Shown here in pieces: positions 8,727 through 17,971 of a DNA stretch of 64,000 nt. This stretch comes from JARFQH01 sp963825595. Its GTDB lineage: Bacteria; Desulfobacterota; Desulfobacteria; Desulfobacterales; SG8-13. Within the stretch, counting starts at the first letter, position 1. Every line of letters begins with the position of its first letter. Under the pieces are notes generated by a model, which worked only from the letters and a program-made list of their open reading frames with translations, ran no database searches and was not told the origin of the DNA. The position numbers and the translations under genes are program-made. The stretch lies in NCBI GenBank assembly GCA_963825595.1, contig CAWGUE010000026.1, forward strand, positions 1 through 64,000, in the 5' to 3' direction.

Positions 8727-10109
8727 TCATTCGGTGACATCGGTCGCATCGGCATCCCCATATTTTTTAAGTTTCTTGTGCAGGGTTTTTCGAGTGATAC
8801 CCAGTCGCCGTGCCGCCTCGCTTTTGTTACCCCCGGCCATCTCAAGGGTCTGGAGGATGGTGGCCCGTTCGACCGCCTCCAGCGATGCCGGAAACTTTTC
8901 CTCGGCAGCATGACCGGCCGGCGGCGGCAGCGGCTGTTCGCTTGACAGGCGCAGGTCTGCTGCGTCCAGAAGGTGACCGCGAGCCAACACAACCCCTCTT
9001 TCGACCGCGTTCATCAATTCTCTCACATTTCCCGGCCAGTCATGCTTCAACACCGCATCCAGCGCCTGGGGGGTGAACCCTTCGATCGCTTTGCTGTTTT
9101 TGGCGGCAAACACTTCCAGGAAATGCTGGGCCAACAAGGGGATGTCGTCCCTTCGGTTGCGCAGCGGCGGCAAGGTGAGTCCGACCACGTTCAGTCGGTA
9201 ATAGAGATCCTCCCGAAATTCTCCTTGTCGGAGCAGGTCCTCCAGGTTTTTATTGGTGGCACAAATCACCCGGACATCCACCGGCAGGGGCACTTCGCCC
9301 CCGACCCGGATCACTTCCCGCTCTTGCAGAACCCGCAGCAGTTTGACCTGCATGGTCATCGACATTTCGCTGACCTCGTCCAGGAAAAGGCTGCCACCGT
9401 CGGCCTGAATGAAACAGCCCTCTTTTCTGCGATCGGCTCCGGTGAAGGCGCCTTTCTCATGACCAAAAAGTTCCGATTCGAGCAGGGTCTCGGTCAGCGC
9501 GGCACAGTTGATTTTGACGAAGGGACCCTCGTTTCGATGACTGTTGTAGTGGAGCGCGCCGGCAATCAATTCCTTGCCCGTTCCGGATTCTCCGGTAATC
9601 AGCACAGTGGCCTCGGATGGCGCAACCTGCGCCACGGATTCCAGCAGCCGGACCATGGATGGGCTGCTGCCGATGATATTGCGCCGGTTGAAGTGTTTTC
9701 CAAGGGTTTCCTTCAACATGCGGTTTTCGGCCTTCAGCTGAATGTGCTCGACGGCCCGACCGATGATCAACTTCAGCTTGTCGAAATCGAGCGGCTTGGT
9801 CAGGTAATCGTAAGCGCCTTTCTTCAGTGCCTCCACCGCGGTCTCAACCGATGAGAAGGCGGTCATGATGATGACCGGGATGGCCGGATTGTATGCTTTT
9901 ATCGTCTCGAGCGCTTCGAGACCGGACACTTTCAGCATCCGTACGTCCATGAGAATCAAGTCGAAGTATCTCTCGCGTACGCTTTCGACGGCGGTTTGGC
10001 CATCGTCGGCTTCAAACACCGCGTATCCCCATTGGCTCAAAAGTGTCCGCAGCATGGTGCGGTGGGCCGCGTCGTCATCAACCACCAGGATAGGATTGCC
10101 TTCGCTCAT
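8727..10109 (-). CDS. Sigma-54-dependent response regulator, NtrC/ZraR type
   Basis: Receiver domain (about 1-120, phospho-acceptor Asp in LILMDVRM, conserved Lys in LTKPLD), AAA+ sigma-54 activation domain with Walker A GESGTGKE and the GAFTGA sigma-54 contact loop, and a C-terminal Fis-type helix-turn-helix (ATILQTLEMAGGNKSEAARRLGITRKTLHKKL). All parts are intact at 460 aa. Its start overlaps the stop of the sensor kinase by 4 nt, so it is translationally coupled. The target genes are not evident here. Confidence 0.95.
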   Translation of the reverse strand: MSEGNPILVVDDDAAHRTMLRTLLSQWGYAVFEADDGQTAVESVRERYFDLILMDVRMLKVSGLEALETIKAYNPAIPVIIMTAFSSVETAVEALKKGAYDYLTKPLDFDKLKLIIGRAVEHIQLKAENRMLKETLGKHFNRRNIIGSSPSMVRLLESVAQVAPSEATVLITGESGTGKELIAGALHYNSHRNEGPFVKINCAALTETLLESELFGHEKGAFTGADRRKEGCFIQADGGSLFLDEVSEMSMTMQVKLLRVLQEREVIRVGGEVPLPVDVRVICATNKNLEDLLRQGEFREDLYYRLNVVGLTLPPLRNRRDDIPLLAQHFLEVFAAKNSKAIEGFTPQALDAVLKHDWPGNVRELMNAVERGVVLARGHLLDAADLRLSSEQPLPPPAGHAAEEKFPASLEAVERATILQTLEMAGGNKSEAARRLGITRKTLHKKLKKYGDADATDVTE

Positions 10110-11878
10110 TTGGCGTCTCTCTGTCCGGTAAGTGGAATTCGGACCGTGAATGTCGTCCCCTGCCCGGCAGTGCTCGTCACATCGATTCTTCCGCCGTGGG
10201 CATCGACGATATTGTGGGCGATCGCCAGGCCCAGGCCGGTTCCGGTTGATTTGGTCGTGTAGTAGGGGTCGAAAACTTGCGATAAATTCTGCGTGGGAAT
10301 GCCGTGACCGGTGTCGGACACGCGAATGAGGATCCAGCGCCCCTCATCATCCCTGTCCGCCTCGACGGACAAGCGGCCGCCGGATTCCATGGCCTCCAGC
10401 GCATTGAGAAAAAGATTCAACAGGACCTGATTGATTCGGTCCGTGTCGAGAGCGGCGTCTCGCAGTCTCTGGGCGGTGCGGGCTTCGATATGTATATTCT
10501 TCTCGTGCGCCTGGGCCTCCACCAGTTTGAGGGCATCTGCGATCAGCTGCGGCATCGACACCTTTATCGGAATGATTTTGATCGGACGGGCAAAATCGAG
10601 CAGCTGGCCGATCACCCGGTTCAACCGGTCGACCTCCTGAATCATAATCCCGGCGATCTGCTGATCCTCGGGCCTGTCCGGGTGGCGCTCCTTGAAATAG
10701 GTGGCAAACCCCTTGATGGAGCTGAGGGGATTGCGAACTTCGTGAGCCACCCCGGCCGCCAGACGCCCCACGGAGGCCAGGCGCTGGTTACGAAGAATTT
10801 CTTTGCGAAGCGCGTGGACTTCCCGCAGATCCTTGAGCAACAGAACGAACCCGAGAAAATGTTTATTCCCATCATGCAGCGGGCTGGCGCTGAAAGACAG
10901 GGGAACCCGATCACCGCTGTCGAGGCGACAATCGATTTCCCTTTCGATCACATCGCCGGTCGGTAGCAGTTTGTCGATCTCGCCGGAGAGTTCATCGGGC
11001 AGCACATGGTCGGCGGCGCGTCCGATGACCACATCGGGGGCAAAACCGAGAATCGACTGGGCCACCTGATTGAAGGAAGCGATTCGACGCCGGTCATCGA
11101 GGGCAATCAGCCCGATGGGCATTTTTTCCACCAGGTTGTCCGAAAAGGCCTTAACTCGGGCCAGCGACGCCCGGGTGGTCCGGTAGCCCTGGGTCATGAA
11201 AAGCAGCAGTATGCCGGACACGCACACCAGCAGCAACACCACGGCCATCAGTATCGTGTGGCGCGAATCGACCTCGTGGGCAGCGAGGATAGCGGCATTG
11301 TCGAGCCCCACGAAAATGAACTGCGGCCCCGGAGAGTTCCGTTGCCCCATCGGAAATGCCGGAATCATCTGCGGCGCCGACCCTTTCCTGCCGGGCCTCC
11401 GGCCCCAGGGGGGTCCGCTGGAATCAAATCGACGGTATACCTCAAAAGCCTCACGCCCGTCACCGGCTTTGACCCGCCGCCATTGTACCGATGGTGTTTG
11501 GTATATCTGTTCGAAATCCAGGTCGCGACCATGCACCTGTCCGACTTGGTCAAGGTCGCTGTGGGCAAGGATGGTCCCGTGCGCATCGGTAACCATAAGA
11601 TAAATGATGTCAGGTTGTTGGGCCGTCTCGGATAGCAGGTGTTGGATTTTGAACCCGCCCATCATATGGCCCATCATGCCGGTCCGGGCCCCGGCCTCGA
11701 AAGAACGAATCAGTGCTGCACCTTCCTCCACGAGCAGCCGGACGGTGTTTTCTTTCTGCCGGTTAATATTTTCAACGGTCAGGACGGTGAAGACCGGAAT
11801 CAGTATGAGAACCGTTCCGATGAAGATCCAAACCGGTACACCGGTCCATAACCGGCTCATTTTTTGCGATAGCTGCAT
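10106..11878 (-). CDS. Sensor histidine kinase, ZraS/HydH-like
   Basis: An inner-membrane kinase partner of the adjacent NtrC-type regulator. Transmembrane segments flank a periplasmic sensor of roughly 190 residues. A PAS domain follows, then the HisKA box with phospho-His in GVAHEVRNPLSS, and a HATPase domain with N, G1 (DTGHGIP) and G2 (GTGLGLAI) boxes. The periplasmic part has a Pro/Gly/Arg-rich loop; the ligand is unknown. Neither ATG 11878 nor an in-frame start at 11932 has a strong ribosome-binding site; the later one was chosen because it directly precedes the first membrane segment. Confidence 0.9.
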   Translation of the reverse strand: MQLSQKMSRLWTGVPVWIFIGTVLILIPVFTVLTVENINRQKENTVRLLVEEGAALIRSFEAGARTGMMGHMMGGFKIQHLLSETAQQPDIIYLMVTDAHGTILAHSDLDQVGQVHGRDLDFEQIYQTPSVQWRRVKAGDGREAFEVYRRFDSSGPPWGRRPGRKGSAPQMIPAFPMGQRNSPGPQFIFVGLDNAAILAAHEVDSRHTILMAVVLLLVCVSGILLLFMTQGYRTTRASLARVKAFSDNLVEKMPIGLIALDDRRRIASFNQVAQSILGFAPDVVIGRAADHVLPDELSGEIDKLLPTGDVIEREIDCRLDSGDRVPLSFSASPLHDGNKHFLGFVLLLKDLREVHALRKEILRNQRLASVGRLAAGVAHEVRNPLSSIKGFATYFKERHPDRPEDQQIAGIMIQEVDRLNRVIGQLLDFARPIKIIPIKVSMPQLIADALKLVEAQAHEKNIHIEARTAQRLRDAALDTDRINQVLLNLFLNALEAMESGGRLSVEADRDDEGRWILIRVSDTGHGIPTQNLSQVFDPYYTTKSTGTGLGLAIAHNIVDAHGGRIDVTSTAGQGTTFTVRIPLTGQRDAK

Positions 11879-12270
11879 GGATAGTACACGAAGCAAGTCC
11901 GGTGCCAACCACAGGAAGCGTCTCGTCCGCACTTTGCTTGAAGATTCTTCATCAGGGCGTATAATTGGCCCGACACCATTACGTTACCTGTCAATGTTAC
12001 GAACACGCGTCTCAAAATTTCAGGATAAAAATAGGGGCGATTGGAGATTTTGGCAACAGGATGGTGTAACTTTTTTACCCGGATTAAACGGGTTGACCGG
12101 CCGAAACTGGATATTTTTTACCCACTTCGATTCCATTGCCCGTTGTCTTACCCTTGTACGACATGAGCAGCGGCGACAGGGGCCAGACAGGCAGGTTATC
12201 GTCGTGCCCGTCTCCGAAAGGTTGCTGGCACTGTTGAGGGCCCAATTCACAATGTATTGACACGAAAGAC
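11879..12270. other. Intergenic region
   Basis: No convincing gene in about 390 bp. The stretch 12082-12126 (GAAACTGG...TTTTACCCACT) resembles 44834-44882 over roughly 50 bp. Confidence 0.4.
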
Positions 12271-12888
12271 CTACGCGAGGATATTTCTAACTGCCAGAAA
12301 GGTGAGGAGTGCCGATGTAACCAGACCGATGATGCCGAAGACGGTCGGCCGCCGGAAGACGAGGGCATCGACGTTCTCGAAGGGGCGATCCAACTTATCC
12401 CACAGCGGTTTGGTCGCAAACCAGGTGTCCACCCGCTTTTCGATCTGGCGCATTTGGTCGGGGCTGAACAATAAGATCGAGCCGATCAGCATGCCGATCA
12501 CGCCGGCGATTTTAGCGATCAGTGCCATGGTGCTGAAAAGGATCTCATCGGTCGTGTTGAATTTTCCATCGGCGAAAAAAACTTTCAGAAACCCGTTGAC
12601 ATCGAGACGATAGAACAAAAAAACCAGAACAAACGCCGAGGTGACGATCAGGCAGACGCCGGATAAAATGTTGTGGCGGTAAATCAGGTTGCCGGTCGGA
12701 ATGTCTCTATCGATGAATTGCGTGAATTTTGAATCAATGTCCACCGAGCGGTTTAAAATCGTAGCGGTATTTTTGAGCCTCTGCGGCACAAGCAGCAACA
12801 TCACAGACAGGAGCACGCCGACAATACCGATGACCAATGTAAAAATTTCAATCGCTTGTAGAAAAATTTCGCTAAAAAACTTCTCCAT
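12271..12888 (-). CDS. Hypothetical multi-pass membrane protein
   Basis: A 205-residue protein with about four predicted membrane helices (near 13-35, 73-93, 118-142 and 182-202) and a hydrophilic loop at 36-70. No family recognised. The opening MEKFFSEIFLQAIEIF is amphipathic. Flanked by long non-coding stretches on both sides, so probably monocistronic. Confidence 0.65.
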   Translation of the reverse strand: MEKFFSEIFLQAIEIFTLVIGIVGVLLSVMLLLVPQRLKNTATILNRSVDIDSKFTQFIDRDIPTGNLIYRHNILSGVCLIVTSAFVLVFLFYRLDVNGFLKVFFADGKFNTTDEILFSTMALIAKIAGVIGMLIGSILLFSPDQMRQIEKRVDTWFATKPLWDKLDRPFENVDALVFRRPTVFGIIGLVTSALLTFLAVRNILA

Positions 12889-13360
12889 CCGCCTAACTCC
12901 TGAATGTGGTCGATGTCCCTGAGCCTCGCTTATCGAGCGTGGTCGGGGAGATTTGCCCCAACGGCAATAAATGGGCCTTCAGCGTCAGCTATTATACAGG
13001 GGAACCCCCGCGGTCGCAAGATCTTTCCCCTTGCCGGCCGGCAGCCGCCTGGGGGTCTTAAATTTGGCGCACTCTTGGTTACCGAATTTCACTATTTCGG
13101 GTTCGATTCGAAAAAACGATAACGTCTTTCGATCCGATATCTCTGATGGCAGCGCTCGGTTTCTGTGCTTGACACTTCTCGTGCCGTTTCACTATAGAGT
13201 GTCCGTAAGCATTTGAGGATCGGCAGCACCTGCCTCCGCCACAGGCGGTTTGCCGCAGAAAAGCGTGCTTGAGTGCAACGAAATCCCACTCTGCAATCGA
13301 AGACGGCATAGGTTAAAATCGGCATAACTTTCAAAATCATACCGGCGAAAGGATGGGAAT
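12889..13360. other. Divergent intergenic region
   Basis: About 470 bp between the minus-strand membrane protein and the plus-strand LUD gene. Only a small CCGCC/GGCGG hairpin near 13236-13248 was noticed. It must contain both promoters; none stood out. Confidence 0.4.
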
Positions 13361-14017
13361 ATGGATACCGGCCCCATGGAAACGTACTGGAGGATCCGAC
13401 TTGAAACGCTGAAGAAGGCGCTGGAAGTGAATAATTTTGAAGCCTATCTGTGCCGCGATGCAGCCGAGGCAAAAGAGCTGGTTGTCGGAACCATACTGCC
13501 GTCGGTGAAACCAGCCAGCATATCCTGGGGCGGTTCGATGACCTTCGCTGCCTCCGGCCTCTATGAAGCACTAAAGGCCCGCCCGGACGTCGAGGTCCTG
13601 GACACGTTCGACAAAACGATCCCGGCAGATGAAATGCTGGAGCGCCGGCGTCGGTCTCTGCTGGTGGATCTCTTTATCAGCGGTACCAATGCCGTTACCG
13701 AATCCGGCCAACTCGTCAACCTCGATATGATCGGCAACCGGATCGGTGGCATTACGTTCGGCCCCAAACATGTGGTGATCCTGGTCGGTCGCAACAAAAT
13801 CGTCTCCGATCTCGAAGAAGCCTTCTACCGCATTAAAAATTACGCGGCACCGGTCAATGTCATGAGATTGGGCAAGAATACTCCCTGCCGCAAGACCTCC
13901 GTCTGCGATGAATGCAGAAGCCCCGACCGAATCTGCAACACGTGGACCATCACCGAGAAATCATTTCCAAAAGGCCGCATCAAGGTGGTTTTGATCAACG
14001 CGGATCTGGGGTTCTAA
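13361..14017 (+). CDS. LUD domain protein (lactate-utilisation / YkgG-like)
   Basis: The 218 residues show the LUD fold signatures SWGGSMTFAASGLYEAL, LFISGTNAVTESGQLVNLDMIGNRIGGITFGPKHVVILVGRNKIV, and a C-terminal Cys-rich tail (CRKTSVCDECRSPDRIC). Stand-alone LUD proteins of this size are frequent in anaerobes. The fold is shared with LutB/LutC of lactate oxidation, but these solo proteins have no assigned reaction. The ATG at 13361 follows AAAGGA at good spacing. No lactate-utilisation partners are adjacent. Confidence 0.88.
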   Translation: MDTGPMETYWRIRLETLKKALEVNNFEAYLCRDAAEAKELVVGTILPSVKPASISWGGSMTFAASGLYEALKARPDVEVLDTFDKTIPADEMLERRRRSLLVDLFISGTNAVTESGQLVNLDMIGNRIGGITFGPKHVVILVGRNKIVSDLEEAFYRIKNYAAPVNVMRLGKNTPCRKTSVCDECRSPDRICNTWTITEKSFPKGRIKVVLINADLGF

Positions 14018-14149
14018 ACCGCTTATGTAACGACAGCGATCGTACCCGGTCAGCGAACACCCGTCGGTGGTCCGATGGACGTCGTCATCCGCCGCCTTTT
14101 TGCTTGACATGTGACCCGCCATTCCTTAATCATCTCTATTGAACGCTGT

Positions 14150-14231
14150 GAAGCGCGGGGTGGCCGCATGGAATGCGGCCTGAGATCATACCCTTCGAAC
14201 CTGACCTGGATCATACCAGCGTAGGGAAACG
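14150..14231 (+). promoter_or_regulatory. TPP riboswitch (THI element)
   Basis: Contains the conserved thiamin-pyrophosphate aptamer parts in order: GCGGGGTG, CTGAGA (14180-14185), ATACCC (14188-14193), GAACCTGA-CTGGAT, and ATACCAGCGTAGGGAAA. It lies about 170 nt ahead of thiM and should shut the thi operon down when TPP is plentiful. Confidence 0.96.
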
Positions 14232-14266
14232 ACACCGCACATCGGTTCTCCGAACTGATTCTGCCT

Positions 14267-14298
14267 GCCGTTTCCCCGTGGGAAACGGCGCTGTCTTT
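14267..14298 (+). terminator. Expression-platform hairpin of the TPP riboswitch
   Basis: Stem GCCGTTTCC (14267-14275) with GGAAACGGC (14281-14289), then a CTGTCTTTT tail. The octamer GGGAAACG occurs both at the end of the aptamer (14224-14231) and in the 3' arm here (14280-14287). The two can therefore compete for the 5' arm, which is consistent with transcription-termination control. The T-run is short. Confidence 0.7.
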
Positions 14299-14397
14299 TG
14301 GGACATCCCCCTCCCCTGGACCGCTCAACGAATACCGGTGCCGACGGTCGGCGCCCGGTATTTCTCGTTTCAATAATATTACGACAGGAGTCGCACC

Positions 14398-15204
14398 ATG
14401 GAGAACTTACCGGCACAGGCAGCGCGGAATCTGACACAGATCCGGAATCGGAAGCCGCTGGTCCATAATATCACCAATTTTGTCGTCATGAATTACACGG
14501 CCAATGCACTGCTGGCCATGGGGGCCTCTCCGGTCATGGCCCATGCCATCAATGAAGTGGAGGAAATGGTCTCTTTTGCCGGAGCACTGGTATTGAACAT
14601 CGGCACTCTGACCGACGACTGGGTCGAATCGATGCTCACCGCCGGAAAAAAAGCGACCGCACAGGGCACACCGATCATTCTCGATCCGGTCGGTTCCGGT
14701 GCAACCGGTTTGCGAACGGCATCGGCCAAAAAAATCCTGTCCCAGGTCGGCGTCAGCGTTCTCAGGGGAAACGCCTCTGAAATTCTTTCCCTGCGCCATG
14801 CCGACTCCCGGACAAAAGGCGTCGATTCGATCCACGGGGTGGAAGACGCCGCCCGGATTGCCGGCACCCTGGCCGTTGAACTCGCCACAACCCTCGCCAT
14901 CACCGGACCTGTCGACCTGGTTACCGACGGCGAGCGGACGGTTCGGGTCTCCAACGGCCACCCGCTGATGGCCAGTGTCACGGGCACGGGCTGCACGGCA
15001 ACCGCGGTGATCGGTGCGTTTTTGGCGGTCGACCCGGATCCGGTTGGCGCTGCCGCCACGGCCCTGGCCTATTTCGGTCTGGCCGGCGAGGTAGCGGCGG
15101 AGAGTGCCGACGCGCCGGGCAGCTTCATGATCAAACTGCTGGATGCCATCTACACCATCACACCGGAAGATTTACAGCGCCGCTGCCGATTCGAAAGCAG
15201 GTGA
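14398..15204 (+). CDS. thiM: Hydroxyethylthiazole kinase ThiM
   Basis: Phosphorylates 4-methyl-5-hydroxyethylthiazole in thiamin salvage. The 268 aa carry typical ThiM features: PLVHNITNFVVMNYTANALLAMGASPVMAHA at the N-terminus, ILDPVGSGAT, and SVTGTGCTATAVIGAF with the anion-hole Gly and catalytic Cys. First gene of the thi operon behind the TPP riboswitch; site ACAGGAG ahead of the ATG. Confidence 0.96.
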   Translation: MENLPAQAARNLTQIRNRKPLVHNITNFVVMNYTANALLAMGASPVMAHAINEVEEMVSFAGALVLNIGTLTDDWVESMLTAGKKATAQGTPIILDPVGSGATGLRTASAKKILSQVGVSVLRGNASEILSLRHADSRTKGVDSIHGVEDAARIAGTLAVELATTLAITGPVDLVTDGERTVRVSNGHPLMASVTGTGCTATAVIGAFLAVDPDPVGAAATALAYFGLAGEVAAESADAPGSFMIKLLDAIYTITPEDLQRRCRFESR

Positions 15205-15272
15205 TGATTAATAGCGCTGCACCCGGAGCAGACACGGTTCAGTAATAAATTCCAACACCGGAACCTTCAGCC

Positions 15273-15917
15273 ATGAACCCGGAAAACATCGATTACAGCC
15301 TATACCTGGTGACAGACCGCGGCCTTTCCCGCGGCCGATCGACCCGCGACATCGTTGAGTCGGGCATCCGTGGCGGTGTCACCTGCGTGCAGCTCCGGGA
15401 GAAAACTGCCGCCACGCGAGAGTTCATCCGCGAAGCCCTGGGCATAAAGGACCTATTGGCGTCCCGCAAGATTCCCCTCATCATCAACGATCGGCTGGAT
15501 GTGGCCCTGGCCGTAGGGGCCGCGGGTATCCACCTCGGGCAGAAAGACATGCCCCTGGAAATGGCCAGGACCATCGCGGGCAACCGAATGATCATCGGCA
15601 TATCGGTCGAATCTGTGGATGATGCCGCGGCAGCGGAAAGGGGCGGAGCGGACTATCTCGGTGTCAGCCCTATCTTTGCCACCCCCACCAAGACCGACAC
15701 GGCACCGGCGCTCGGATTGGGAGGCCTGGCGGAAATCCGACGGACCGTGACACTCCCGCTGGTCGCTATCGGCGGCTTGAGTTCGGACAACACCGGCGCA
15801 GTCATTCGCAGTGGTGCCGACGGCGTGGCGGTGGTCTCGGCCATTGTCGCCGCCGAGGATCCGGAACGGGCCGCCCGCCATCTAAAGCGTGTCATTGAAG
15901 AGGCCCGGGAAAAATGA
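15273..15917 (+). CDS. thiE: Thiamine-phosphate synthase ThiE
   Basis: Joins hydroxymethylpyrimidine pyrophosphate and thiazole phosphate to thiamin phosphate. The 214-aa TIM barrel shows VQLREKTA, LIINDRLDVAL, GIHLGQKDMP, GVSPIFATPTK and VAIGGLSSDNTG. The stop overlaps the thiL start by 4 nt (ATGA), so the genes are coupled. Confidence 0.96.
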   Translation: MNPENIDYSLYLVTDRGLSRGRSTRDIVESGIRGGVTCVQLREKTAATREFIREALGIKDLLASRKIPLIINDRLDVALAVGAAGIHLGQKDMPLEMARTIAGNRMIIGISVESVDDAAAAERGGADYLGVSPIFATPTKTDTAPALGLGGLAEIRRTVTLPLVAIGGLSSDNTGAVIRSGADGVAVVSAIVAAEDPERAARHLKRVIEEAREK

Positions 15918-16927
15918 GTTTGAAAAATATCGGCGAGTTCGGTTTTATCGAGCGTATCCGCCAGGGGTGCGTGATCCAACCCCGAGGGATCGTCAAGGCC
16001 ATCGGCGACGACGCCGCCGCTTTTCGGACCGAGGCCGGCCACCTGACGCTGGTAACCACCGACCTATTGGTCGAGCGCGTTCACTTTCTGCGAGACGCCA
16101 CCAGCGGGTACAATCTGGGACACAAGGTCCTGGCCGTCAACCTGAGCGATATAGCTGCCATGGGCGGCACAGCCGTCCACGCGTTTGTCAGCATCGCCAT
16201 TCCCGAAGACTGCAGCCTCGACTACCTGGAGGATATCTACCGGGGAATGAAATCCCTGGCCGCCCAATACGATGTCAACATTCTCGGCGGCGATACCACC
16301 GGATCCACCCGCGATCTGATCATCAACCTCGCCGTGACCGGTACGGTCTTGGAAAAAGAAGCCCTATACCGGGATGCCGCAAGAGCGGGCGATGTGATTC
16401 TGTCAGACGGATTCCTCGGCGACAGCCGGGCCGGGCTTCATTTGCTCCTTAACCGGATCAAAGCGGACAAACCCTACCTCGAAACCCTTCTAAATGCCCA
16501 TCTCCTGCCACGCCCGAGCCTGCATGAAGGCCGCTTTATAGCCCGTCGTCCTGGGGTTCATGCCGCCATGGATGTCAGCGACGGTCTCAGTTCCGACCTC
16601 GGACACATCCTGCGCGAAAGCAAGGTGGGTGCGCGCCTTTTCAGTGACCGGATACCGATCTCCCCTGCCCTGGAACAATTCTGCCGCCGGCATGGTTTCG
16701 ATCCCGTCGAATACGCTCTGGCCGGAGGAGAAGATTACACCCTGCTCGCGACGGTCGACCCGACCGAAGCCGACGCACTCGTCCAGGATTTCAGCGCAGA
16801 ATTCCACCGTCCGATTTACCGTATCGGCGATATAACCGACACGGGAATCTTCGAACTGGTCGACACCGGGGGCAACACCCGGACCATCGTTCCCACGGGG
16901 TGGGATCACTTCAAAAAGGAGCCCTGA
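15914..16927 (+). CDS. thiL: Thiamine-monophosphate kinase ThiL
   Basis: Makes TPP from thiamin phosphate and ATP. The N-terminal KAIGDDAAAF and TTDLLVERVHF metal/ATP segments, LGGDTTGS and the C-terminal ALAGGEDYTLL are all present over 337 aa. It begins inside the thiE stop and is followed by thiD 3 nt later. The product feeds back through the upstream TPP riboswitch. Confidence 0.95.
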   Translation: MSLKNIGEFGFIERIRQGCVIQPRGIVKAIGDDAAAFRTEAGHLTLVTTDLLVERVHFLRDATSGYNLGHKVLAVNLSDIAAMGGTAVHAFVSIAIPEDCSLDYLEDIYRGMKSLAAQYDVNILGGDTTGSTRDLIINLAVTGTVLEKEALYRDAARAGDVILSDGFLGDSRAGLHLLLNRIKADKPYLETLLNAHLLPRPSLHEGRFIARRPGVHAAMDVSDGLSSDLGHILRESKVGARLFSDRIPISPALEQFCRRHGFDPVEYALAGGEDYTLLATVDPTEADALVQDFSAEFHRPIYRIGDITDTGIFELVDTGGNTRTIVPTGWDHFKKEP

Positions 16928-16930
16928 AAC

Positions 16931-17770
16931 ATGTCAGCGGATAAGAAAGATCTGAAAACCCATCGCAATTACACGAGAGTGTTGTCCATTGCCGGTTCGG
17001 ACAGCGGTGGGGGAGCCGGCATCCAGGCCGACCTCAAAACCTTTGCAGCCCTGGGTTGCTACGGAATGTCGGTCGTCACCGCTTTGACCGCCCAAAATAC
17101 GACCGGGGTGACAGGTATCCACGCGGTTCCGCCCGCCTTTGCCGCCCAACAGATGGCCGCCGTCATCGGCGACATCGGCGTGGATGCCGTCAAGATCGGT
17201 ATGCTCTATTCCGCCGAACTGATCGAATCGGTGGCCGACAGCCTGAAGGAGCACGATGTTAACACCATCGTCCTCGATCCGGTCATGGTCGCCCAGAGCG
17301 GCGACAAATTGTTGCAGAAGGAGGCTATCGAGGCACTTAAACGGTGCCTGGTTCCCATGGCAACGGTGATAACACCGAACCTGCCCGAGGCGGAAGTCCT
17401 GCTGGGGAGGGAAATTGACGGATTAGAGGGAATGCGGACGGCCGCAAAAGCCCTGGCGGAACTGGGCTGCCGCAGCGTGCTCGTCAAGGGCGGCCACTTG
17501 GAAACCCCGGAAAGTACAGACGTTCTTTATATCAGCGGCGAGGACCGCATCATGGTCTTGCCGGACCGGCGCGTGCCGACCCCCAACACTCATGGCACCG
17601 GTTGCACGCTATCTTCCGCCATCGCCGCCCACCTGGCCAAGGGCCTTGGCATCGAACCGTCCGTCAAGCAGGCTAAAGGCTATATCGCCGAGGCAATTCG
17701 AGCCGGGGCGGCCTATCGAATCGGACAGGGCAGCGGCCCGGTGCACCACTTCTATAATTTTTGGGAATAA
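16931..17770 (+). CDS. thiD: Hydroxymethylpyrimidine (phosphate) kinase ThiD
   Basis: Phosphorylates HMP and HMP-P to supply ThiE. The 279 aa have the ribokinase-like signatures SIAGSDSGGGAGIQADLKTF, DPVMVAQSGD and TPNTHGTGCTLSSAIAA. It is last in the thi operon. thiC and the thiazole-forming genes are absent, so this cluster covers salvage and the final steps. Confidence 0.95.
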   Translation: MSADKKDLKTHRNYTRVLSIAGSDSGGGAGIQADLKTFAALGCYGMSVVTALTAQNTTGVTGIHAVPPAFAAQQMAAVIGDIGVDAVKIGMLYSAELIESVADSLKEHDVNTIVLDPVMVAQSGDKLLQKEAIEALKRCLVPMATVITPNLPEAEVLLGREIDGLEGMRTAAKALAELGCRSVLVKGGHLETPESTDVLYISGEDRIMVLPDRRVPTPNTHGTGCTLSSAIAAHLAKGLGIEPSVKQAKGYIAEAIRAGAAYRIGQGSGPVHHFYNFWE

Positions 17771-17871
17771 CAGAGCCGTTTCCACACCTTTGGATGCATG
17801 TGCACGTAAATTCTATAAGTATTTCTCAGGAGCGTTGATAGGGTTAACACCATATGTGGGGTCGCCTATTG

Positions 17872-17960
17872 AGCCCCCTAATTTAGTGTCCATCCATAAA
17901 TGAGAATTGGACACACAATCGTGCCATCTGCTTTTCGCGGATGGGCACTAATTTAGGGGC
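17872..17960. repeat. Small palindromic element between thiD and hgcB
   Basis: An imperfect inverted repeat: 17872-17892 (GCCCCCTAATTTAGTGTCCAT) against 17941-17960 (ATGGGCACTAATTTAGGGGC). Inside is a GTGTCCA/TGGACAC hairpin (17887-17893 with 17908-17914). Parts recur at 5174-5206 and, inverted, at 61101-61155. It sits between convergent genes and may also act as a terminator. Confidence 0.6.
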
Positions 17961-17971
17961 TGAAGGCATAC

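Noticed and set aside
8973..9854. Long plus-strand open frame of 293 codons
   Set aside because: It lies wholly antisense to the sigma-54 regulator gene, whose domains are unambiguous.
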